Shown here piece after piece: positions 18,901 through 24,926 of a DNA stretch of 24,926 nucleotides. Made by a program: the position numbers and the translations under genes. How positions within the stretch are numbered: position 1 is the stretch's first letter; each line of letters opens with the position of its first letter. A model generated the notes under the pieces. The model did not search any database. It was not told the DNA's origin and worked only from the letters and a program-made list of their open reading frames with translations. Source of the stretch: Chara braunii (lineage: Eukaryota; Streptophyta; Charophyceae; Charales; Characeae). The DNA is taken from positions 3,033,464 to 3,058,389 of the forward strand of contig BFEA01000070.1 in assembly GCA_003427395.1 (NCBI GenBank), written 5' to 3'.

Positions 18901-19330
18901 GTGGCTGATCCAGAATCAATGTCCGAGTTCCTCTTCTACTGCAGGTATCACTTGAGGTCCACCGTAGGCATGGCCGCCTCTCCCACTCTTCACTCTCATA
19001 GGCCGAGGCTATGGCGGGCTACTAGGCCTTGCTCAGATGCCCAAAGGACAACCCAAAGCAGCTATGGCTGCTCTAGCTCAGGCCGCCGTGCCTGACCCTG
19101 CCTCGAAGCTTCTTGGTGTAGCTCTCCCCAGTTGGGGACTCCCTNATGCAGCGCCCACCAAGGTGATGAAGATGGCTGCCACCATAGCCAGGTAAGTACC
19201 CCTGGCGCTCCTCCCCCTTCCTTCCTTCTTCCTCCCTCGTGTCCTTCTGCTTCCTCCCCAGCAGCGCTGCTTCAGCATAGCGCTGCTCCAGCCAGCGCTC
19301 CACCAGTGTGTCGCCAAACTTGCACACCGA
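18901..19330. other. Non-coding stretch with splice-donor-like site
   Basis: Contains a perfect CAG|GTAAGT on the plus strand at 19189-19197 preceded by GCCACCATAGC, and one undetermined base at 19145. The minus-strand open frame 19073-19450 has a charged segment (LVERWLEQRYAEAALL) but no family that I recognise; an undetermined base falls within it. I cannot decide whether this is a host exon; it is more likely repeat DNA. Confidence 0.4.
19189..19197 (+). promoter_or_regulatory. Perfect splice-donor consensus
   Basis: CAG|GTAAGT, extended to CAGGTAAGTACC, which is repeated exactly at 19853-19864. No matching acceptor or exon was established. Confidence 0.4.
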
Positions 19331-19357
19331 AAAAAAGGCCGGGCTCTTCGCCCGGCT
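19331..19357 (-). terminator. Intrinsic-terminator-like hairpin with T-tract
   Basis: Read on the minus strand: a 7-bp perfect G+C stem, GCCGGGC/GCCCGGC (19350-19356 with 19338-19344), a 5-nt loop, then a T-run from the A-run at about 19330-19336. This is the textbook shape of a bacterial Rho-independent terminator. In a eukaryotic context it may be a chance hairpin or a small piece of bacterial or plastid-type DNA. No bacterial gene was recognised upstream on the minus strand. Confidence 0.35.
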
Positions 19358-19460
19358 GGGAGATATAGCGGCCTGCTTGCCTCTTCGAGCGGTGACTTCC
19401 AGGCCGCTCAGCCTTCCAAGCAACCTGTACCTCCTAAAAAAAAAGAGCAAAACCCATGGA

Positions 19461-19616
19461 AGAATATTCTTTTACGGATGATACTGCTGATTTCAGCGGG
19501 TCTAATACCAATATTACTCACCATTTGTATTTTTTACTTTATTTACATGTATTTTATTTATAAAAGTTTCTTATGATTTTTCAAAATCTACTAGAGTGAA
19601 ATTGAATTACTTCCTT
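19461..19616. other. AT-rich island, about 20% GC
   Basis: The 100 bases 19501-19600 contain only about 20 G or C, against roughly half in the flanks. The change is abrupt on both sides (after the A-run and GCAAAACCC at 19434-19455, and before CGGAGGGAAAC at 19617). It suggests inserted organelle-like DNA or a different repeat class. I could not match it to a known plastid or mitochondrial gene. Confidence 0.6.
19478..19576 (+). CDS. Tiny hydrophobic ORF in AT-rich island (doubtful)
   Basis: ATG at 19478, 32 codons, TGA at 19574-19576. The peptide starts MILLISAGLIPILLTIC and continues with Phe/Tyr/Ile, so nearly the whole length could be one membrane-spanning helix, with a Lys near the C-terminus. 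Size and character recall small plastid membrane subunits, but I do not recognise it as petL, petN, psbT, psbI, psaI or psaM. In DNA of 20% GC a hydrophobic reading is expected by chance because T-rich codons encode Phe, Leu and Ile. Low confidence that it is expressed. Confidence 0.12.
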   Translation: MILLISAGLIPILLTICIFYFIYMYFIYKSFL

Positions 19617-19902
19617 TCGGAGGGAAACATCATTGCAGACTCAGATATTGCCCGTACAGGCCCTAGACCCAGGCTGGTTGGACTGATATCCGCCTAGACC
19701 TAACTTACAACTACCGGGCCTCTAAAAAATGCCACTTTTGTCTTCTTCTGCTCGGCCAACAGTACCCGAACATCTACCCCTTCAGGGTGCGGTACCAGCC
19801 TACCTGCTACTTGAGTGTTTTTCCTGCTGCAATCCCTCAAATGTCACGGCCACAGGTAAGTACCAGCCCTGAGGGCCCAATGAACGAGCAACTGCCCTTG
19901 CA
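19617..19902. other. Non-coding stretch with second donor-like string
   Basis: No gene recognised. A perfect plus-strand CAG|GTAAGT lies at 19853-19861 in the longer shared word CAGGTAAGTACC. The plus-strand open frame 19787-20224 covers it and the following tandem repeat, and is probably not a gene. Confidence 0.4.
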
Positions 19903-20028
19903 GGCCACACACACACTCAAGCCAACCAGCACTCAGACAGGCACGACCACACACACATTCAAGCCAACCAGCACTCAGACAGGCACGGCCACACACACAC
20001 TCAAGCCAACCAGCACTCAGACAGGCAT
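19903..20028. repeat. 42-bp tandem repeat, three copies
   Basis: The word CAAGCCAACCAGCACTCAG occurs at 19918, 19960 and 20002, each 42 bp apart, with only a few substitutions. Since 42 is divisible by three, a plus-strand frame encodes a repeated 14-residue unit (THTLKPTSTQTGT-), but no signal or domain supports a protein. Position suggests it lies inside the 3' LTR of element 3. Confidence 0.9.
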
Positions 20029-20152
20029 GCAGTCCAGCAAGCGTGCACACACAGACTTGGCAGCAAGCGGGAAACTCAGCAGGGTATTCAGTCTATGGGC
20101 AAACTCAGAAATCAGCTGTGTGTTTCAGTCCATGTTTGGACGGGTCATCACA

Positions 20153-20167
20153 CTACTCCCCCCTCAA
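20153..20167 (-). other. Polypurine tract of element 3
   Basis: On the minus strand TTGAGGGGGGAGTAG is followed directly by TGTGATGACCCG starting at 20152. A G-rich purine tract next to TG at the end of pol is the expected plus-strand priming site and LTR boundary of a Ty3 element. The LTR would extend towards lower coordinates through the 42-bp tandem repeat; its far end is not identified. Confidence 0.6.
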
Positions 20168-20938
20168 GAGCGAGGTCCCTTCGAGCGAGTAACTCATTTT
20201 GAGTTCTCGACAAGCGCATCGTAAGCAAGCAAGGCAAAGAGGTTCCTAGAGTACTATGTTGCAGTGAGCCTTGCAGAGATCTTAGGTACAACGATAGTGG
20301 CGATTTGTCGCTCGTAGGCTTTGACAACGTGGTATTGGAAATCCAGTACAGATCGTCTAATGGGTGATACATGAAGTGAACCTGGTATTGTCTGTTGTGT
20401 CCCTTCCCTACGTGCTGTTTGATTCTGTCTATCTCATGCCCGCCTTTGATCGCACGAGGGATCATGTCTTCGCGATAGTCGAACGTCTTAGCATCACGGT
20501 GGAGGTACAGTTTCGATGCATGGAACACAGGGTATGTGCGCAGATGGGCTGGCACATCAACTACGTCCGAAGGGCCAAAGTGGTCTTCGCCAATCACATC
20601 CAAACTTCCCATGGTCCGTAGTAGAGTGGGATAAGTTTGCGAGAGACCCCTTCTTCTGAGAATTCAGACATCTTGACCCAGACATAACTTCCTACCTTAA
20701 TGTCCAACGGTCGGCGCCTCTTGTTCGTGTGATGGATCATGGCGTGTTGTCGCTTGGTCATGGCTGCAATGGCAACCTTGAGCAAACGATCATACTTGGC
20801 CCTGAAGCCAGTCTTGTCGGGTGTTAAGCCAGCTGGCTGCTCAGGGAATAGGTTGGAGAGCGGATTATGGATCTGCGAACCGTGATGCAGCCTATTAGGT
20901 GTCATGCCGGCGGCAGAATGGATGGAGTTGTTGTACAA
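20153..20938 (-). pseudogene. Element 3 integrase C-terminus and chromodomain remnant
   Basis: 20938 down to about 20594 reads YNNSIHSAAGMTPNRLHHG, VGSYVWVKMSEFSEEG and LIPLYYGPWEV, the end of the integrase core and the GPY-type C-terminal region. A frameshift near 20600 leads to VPAHLRTYPVFHASKL (about 20540) and a chromodomain-like segment at about 20350-20450 (GHEIDRIKQHVGKGHNRQY, VHFMYHPLDDLYWI). The last strand and helix are weak. The frame closes at 20148-20150, inside the LTR boundary. Confidence 0.8.
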
Positions 20939-21894
20939 CCCCCTAACGGAACAGTCTGGTTGATTTCTTCAGCCAAACCGTTGGCTTCAGGGTGTCGGCC
21001 AGATGTCATACACAGCCTGATCCCCAGATGAGACGTGAAGTCCTTCCATTCAGTACTAATGAAGCGCGGGTCCTGATCGCTTACGAGAGTCTTCGGGGTC
21101 CCGAACTGCAGAATGTACTTCTGTTGGAACTCATGAATCACTAATTTTGTTGGGGCGTGCGGAGGTAAAGGGATCAGATTGAGAAACTTAGAGAATCGGT
21201 CAACAATCACCATGACTTGTGAGTAGCCGTTCTTACTAACCTTTCCCATGTCGATGAAGTCGATGGAGACGAACTTCCCAGGACCATCGGGAATGGGAAG
21301 GGGTGTGAGTAGCCCCATGGGCTTTTGTCTGCATGGTTTGATTCGTTGACAAACTTGACACTCAACCACAAACTTTTCAGCAGTCCGTTTCATGCCAGGC
21401 CAATCAAACTGTCGCAACAGATTTGCGTACGTCTTTGCCATGCCGAAGTGTCCGCTCCGGCCATGAGCCAGATCCAGAAAATGTGTGCGGAGAGGCTCAT
21501 GGTTGGGCACACACTACCGGTCGTTGTTCCCTTAGCGACGAAAAATCAGTCCTCCATATTCGTGAAAATCAGGCTGACTACTAGGATCAGCCCGCAACCG
21601 CTCAAGGATGGGACTAAGTTCTGAATCCTTGGCCGTCTGCTCTACGAGCTCCTCCTTCAGTTTCTTCCGGAGGTCGTAGGATTTCACAAGGCAAGTCATG
21701 TACTCATGATGGCGAGACAATGCGTCAGCGACTCGATTATAACAACCCTTTTTGTGTCTCAACTCAAAGTCAAAGATGTCAATTTCATGGAACCAGCGAA
21801 TTAACGTAGGGGACAGGGTAGTTTTCTCCTTGATCCACTTAAGGGTCTCATGATCTGAGAACACTTTGAAGTGGCATCCCAAAAGACAGTGCTT
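20902..21894 (-). pseudogene. Element 3 RNase H end and integrase N-term/core
   Basis: It continues in the same frame as the upstream RT after a TAG at 21895-21897 that replaces what is usually Trp in ALDH-W-KHCLLG. RNase H ends with FKVFSDHETLKW and CYNRVADALSRH (about 21715). Stops at 21532-21534 (TAA) and 21514-21516 (TAG) precede the integrase HHCC finger: AHGRSGHFG (about 21465) and ECQVCQ (about 21350). Catalytic D in SIDFID (about 21260), D in SDQDPRF (about 21080) and E in HPEANGLAEEIN (about 20975) are all visible. Just after this, dozens of residues that usually follow are missing and the frame changes, so the core is broken at about 20940. Confidence 0.88.
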
Positions 21895-23949
21895 CTAATG
21901 GTCCAAAGCCATACGCAAAGCATAGAGCTCGTGCATGTAGGTGAAAGTGGCTACCTTTACGCTGGGCATGCGTTTGCTGTAGAATTCGAGCGCCCGCAAG
22001 CCATCGCCGTCATCTTGCTGCACCACTGCGCCGATTCCATACCGACTTGCATCCGTAGTAACTCCGAATATTAGTTTGGGATCTGCAATGTGGAGTACTG
22101 GGTAACTTACCAAGGCGTCTTTCAAAGCTTGAAAGGCGTTCGTGCACGCGGTGTCCCAAGAATAGGGAATATTCTTATTTGTCAGTCGAGACAATGGACG
22201 CGCGAAGCGGGGCACAAACTTCCAATAGTATGACGTGAGTCCAAGAAAAGAACGCAGTTCGCGAACATTTACAGGCTGAGGCCAATTGCGTATGACCTCC
22301 ACCTTGGTTGCCTCAGGCTCTAGGCCTGCAGCAGACAACCGGTGCCCAAGATAGATGACACGGTCCTTCCCAAACTCAGATTTCTCTAAGTTGAGATGGA
22401 GTTGTGTCTTCTTGAGGATGGTCAGTACTTCCGCAAGGTGCTTGAGGTGTTCCTCCATGGACTTGCTGAAGATTAGTATGTCATCGAGGTAGACCACCAC
22501 GAACCGGCCAATCTGTTCGCGGAGGACTTTGTCCATGAGGCTTTGGAAGGTGGCCTGTGCGATCGTGAGACCGAAGGGCATTACGGTAAACTTGTAAAGC
22601 CCATCGCGTGTTTTGAACGCAGTTTCGTGCTGGTCCTCATGATCGACTTCAATTTGGTGGTAGCCAGACTTGAGATCGGTCTTGGAGAAGACCTTGCACC
22701 CAACTGCAGCATCAAGCAAGTCATCCATTCGGGGTAATGGATAGGTGTTCTTTCTTGTGATGCGGTTTAGGCCGCGATAGTCAATACACATGCGGAGCTT
22801 GCCTCCTTTCTTTGAAACAAACAAGATAGGGGCACCAAATTCAGATTCGCTAGGCTTGATCCACCCTTTGTCAATCATTTCGTCAATCTGTCGCCGAAGT
22901 TCCTCCAACTCGTCGGGTCCCATTCGGTACACGCAGCCCTTTGGAGGAACAACACCCTTGACCAACTCGATGGTGTGTCGGACTGATCGCGTGGGGACTC
23001 CACGTGGCTCAGCCAAAACTTCCGGGAACCGATCGAGTAGGTCTTGGATGTTTGGTGGAACCGGTGGAGGTGGAGGATCAGCAAAGGGATCACCTAGATC
23101 AGGTCGCAGGTTGCGAATAGAGGCAACCGAATCTGAAGTGGGATCATTTGGAGTAGTAGGAGGTAGAGAAGTAGAGGTGCTAGTAGTAGTAGTACTAGAA
23201 GTAGTATCACTAAATGAGGTAGTAGTGGTGTTAACCGCAAAAGTAGAAGGTACATGAGTAGGACGAACAAAGGCAACATACAACTGTTCATCCTCCTTGT
23301 GCTTGCGCCATTTCTTGCAGAACTTCATAGCATTCAGAAAAGTCACTGGGGACTTGTGCTTCTCATCCAAGAGGACAGGAAACTCGTTTCCTCGGGCATC
23401 TTTGACCATGAAGAGTGACTCCTTCCACTCGGTCCATTCGCATTGGGACTGCGGCCAGCCCAAGCCAAGGACAACGTCGAAGGGGCACTTGTCAAGGACA
23501 TAGAAGTTCAGTGTGTGGGTGACAGTTTTGTTCTTGTCAAAGGTAGTGCGCACACCTTTGACTTCATACGTAGAAGAGACAACTGCCTTGTTGCCAACTT
23601 GGGTTCGACAAGGGTTCTGCAAGGCCACTTGCTTCATTCCCAAACCCACTTTGCCTATCACGTGAGGTGACATAAAGTTACCCGTCGCGCCACAGTCAAG
23701 TTTGAAGAAGATCAGCTGCGCTGTCCCTTGGGCACGCTGCTGTTTAATCTCAGCCCAATGCTCCAAGTGGTAGTGGAAGTCGACCGTCCTAGACTCCTCC
23801 CAAGGCTCGACATACAACACATCACACACTTCAACCTTGGCTTCAGCAGATGATTGGGCTTCAAGGGAGGACTGCTGATCTACATCAAATTCAGTCTCCC
23901 TTGCTGTAAAGTGTGCTGAAGTCGACTCTACGCCCGGGTCTGGTTTCCC
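21895..23949 (-). pseudogene. Element 3 protease, RT and RNase H
   Basis: Open from about 23949 on the minus strand. Protease motif at about 23700: LDCGATGNFMS, with Cys where Ty3 proteases have Ser/Thr after the catalytic Asp (codon 23695-23697), and the second motif VVLGLGW near 23470. A Ser/Thr-rich linker (23140-23260) follows. [16 protein letters not shown] (about 22780), [10 protein letters not shown] (about 22660), YKFTVMPFGLTIAQATFQ (about 22570) and YLDD at 22480-22491. Then RNase H with FGVTTDASRYGIGAV (about 22050). A 644-codon stretch is unbroken, to the TAG at 21895. RT copies element RNA into DNA and RNase H removes the RNA. The Ser-to-Cys change could weaken protease, but D-(S/T/C)-G variants deserve a check. 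Confidence 0.9.
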
Positions 23950-24224
23950 TACAGCCTATAGCAATCCTGTACTTTATGGTTTGATTTCTGGCAATGAAGG
24001 CATACCCCCTTCTTGAGTCTACCCCACCAATCATTTTCAGTGATCCGGAGGTCGACCCATGGTTTAGTGGCCGCATCCTCCGGTTTTGCTGGGATCTTGA
24101 CTCCCTTGGGAAGTTGGACATAGTTCTTCCCTGCATTCCGATTCGGTCCCCTTGCATCGACAGTCCTTTTAAAGGCAATAAATTTTTCTTCTTCTTGATT
24201 TACATCAGACTCATGGGCTGACAA
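23949..24224 (-). pseudogene. Element 3 gag C-terminus (nucleocapsid)
   Basis: This end of gag is basic and carries one canonical CCHC zinc knuckle, CLHCQKSNHKVQDC (CX2CX4HX4C, about 23958-24000), preceded by a tryptophan-rich segment (KPWVDLRITENDWWGRLKKG). Nucleocapsid knuckles bind element RNA. The start is not an ATG; sequence before it leads within about 60 bp into the shared upstream block, so capsid coding is absent. It ends at a stop shortly after the knuckle, and pol continues in a different frame (AVGKPDPG...), either because of an indel or an overlap arrangement. No slippery heptamer is evident. Confidence 0.85.
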
Positions 24225-24286
24225 ACAGGTTGTATAAGCGTCTTGTTCTCCGTAACACAGTCAGAAGACCATGGGTTAATGCCTAA

Positions 24287-24822
24287 CCGATTTGGGCCCA
24301 AAGGGCTCTTCTTGTTTGGGCCCGGTCCCACTGGGTTCCAGAGGTCCCACGTAGGTCGCGGCCAAGTCTCAACCAAGAGGAGTCCCTCATGGACTTAGTT
24401 CAGCTTCTACTGTACTGAAAAAATGAAATTTCAACTTCCGGCAGAACCTACAGACTACAACCGTTCATAGATGAAAGACGAAGCACTGTAGAAAGACTCG
24501 ACATTTAGATCAAGATACTTCATTTTCCATCCATCAGGTGAGTAGGTAGATCACATGCATTCAATCACAGAATCAAGACCACAGAGGAGTAGGAAAAGAA
24601 ACCCAGAGTAACCCCAGTAGGACAAACCATACCATGCACACACACATGGGCATCCCGTAGGTGCACGGCACTTACCTGAGTGGCCTTGAGCTTCGAGATG
24701 AATAGAACTCACCCCCCTCTCATGTGATCCTCCTGACCCCTCTAACGCTACCCCTACACTAGTGTCCTATCTCCTAGGAGGGTCTGACTCCAACACCCAA
24801 GTGCAACGCCAGATCCCCCGTC
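24287..24822 (-). repeat. Conserved upstream block of elements 3/4 (copy 2)
   Basis: Collinear with 7080-7559 but about 55 bp longer, owing mainly to extra sequence around 24420-24540. It carries a perfect minus-strand splice donor, CAG|GTAAGT, at 24670-24678. Homology ends at 24822 (GATCCCCCGTC); the 24823-24926 flank is unrelated to the flank of copy 1. By position it is LTR or leader of element 3. Confidence 0.85.
24670..24678 (-). promoter_or_regulatory. Splice donor in retroelement leader
   Basis: CAG|GTAAGT on the minus strand, at the position where the other copy of the block has CAG|GTACGT (about 7414-7422). Keeping the GT and most of the consensus in both copies makes a spliced leader or subgenomic RNA plausible. 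TTTGTCAG just before the gag remnant at about 24226 is a possible acceptor, but that is inference. Confidence 0.35.
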
Positions 24823-24926
24823 GATGCTGACGAACAAAGTAGCAACTTGCAGTCCGTAGATGCTGAGTGGCCGCTGACCCTCAAGCTCGCCTACTTGAGG
24901 GCAGCCCTTAAGTTGCCAAGTGTCTC

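Larger units (their letters stand above)
20153..24226 (-). mobile_element. Element 3: Ty3/gypsy retrotransposon, minus strand
   Basis: In minus-strand order: a gag C-terminus with zinc knuckle (24224-23949), protease, RT, RNase H, integrase, chromodomain-like tail and polypurine tract. The capsid portion of gag is missing; only about 60 bp separate the upstream block (from 24287) from the gag end. Stops lie at 21895-21897, 21532-21534 and 21514-21516, and integrase has an internal deletion near 20940. Protease to RNase H is open for 644 codons, the best preserved coding stretch in the window. The shared upstream block ties it to element 4. Confidence 0.92.

Noticed and set aside
19903-20028. 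CRISPR-like array
   Set aside because: The repeat units are contiguous 42-mers without unique spacers, which is a minisatellite.
19787-20224. 145-codon plus-strand ORF with a 14-residue repeat
   Set aside because: It is driven by the 42-bp tandem, has no recognised domain, and overlaps the polypurine tract/LTR boundary and the end of the element 3 frame on the other strand.
22790-23503. Plus-strand ORFs opposite element 3 pol (22790-23257, 23297-23503)
   Set aside because: They are antisense shadows of the well-supported RT/protease frame.

Overview
This window looks like intergenic DNA from a large, repeat-rich eukaryotic nuclear genome. I found no intact host gene, rRNA, convincing tRNA or CRISPR array. 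The recognisable coding matter is four decayed Ty3/gypsy-type LTR retrotransposons. The style of the polyproteins (GPY-type integrase tails, TYPVFHASKL-like motif, chromodomain-like C-termini), the 50-55% GC background and the abundant microsatellites fit a streptophyte alga such as Chara, or another large plant or algal genome. That is an impression from memory, not a proof; a fungus cannot be excluded.

Layout. 1-3025: a 42-bp direct repeat pair, a 150-nt GAA-type purine tract, a dense cluster of unrelated short hairpins (791-1652), and GC-rich degenerate satellite including a clean 123-bp x 2 tandem. 3026-4746 (+): element 1, a 5'-truncated Ty3 pol (RNase H, integrase, chromodomain). 5466-8036 (-): element 4, the gag half of a Ty3 element with a 480-bp upstream block and a possible LTR start. 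8190-8329: a 40-bp tandem array. 8977-14673 (+): element 2, the most complete copy (gag, protease, RT, RNase H, integrase, chromodomain-like tail, polypurine tract), followed by a candidate LTR. 15453-16570: a 98/101-bp repeat pair and a diverged tandem array. 16721-16837 (+): a hammerhead-ribozyme-like fold. 17047-17276: an LTR- or promoter-like stretch with a TATA box. 19331-19616: a terminator-like hairpin next to a 20% GC island. 19903-20028: a 42-bp x 3 tandem. 20153-24226 (-): element 3, Ty3 NC-PR-RT-RH-IN-chromodomain with most of gag missing. 24287-24822: a second copy of the upstream block seen at 7080-7559.

How the parts relate. Elements 3 and 4 share the same upstream block and keep complementary halves of a retroelement: leader plus gag in one, leader plus NC/pol in the other. 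They probably belong to one family. All four elements carry in-frame stops and/or frameshifts and none can make a full polyprotein. Many stops can be explained by a single C-to-T change (CAG, CAA or CGA to a stop, or TGG to TAG on the other strand).

The items most worth a second look are the hammerhead-like fold, the cluster of perfect non-homologous hairpins, the AT-rich island with its neighbouring terminator-like hairpin, and the excess of perfect CAG|GTAAGT splice-donor strings outside recognisable genes.
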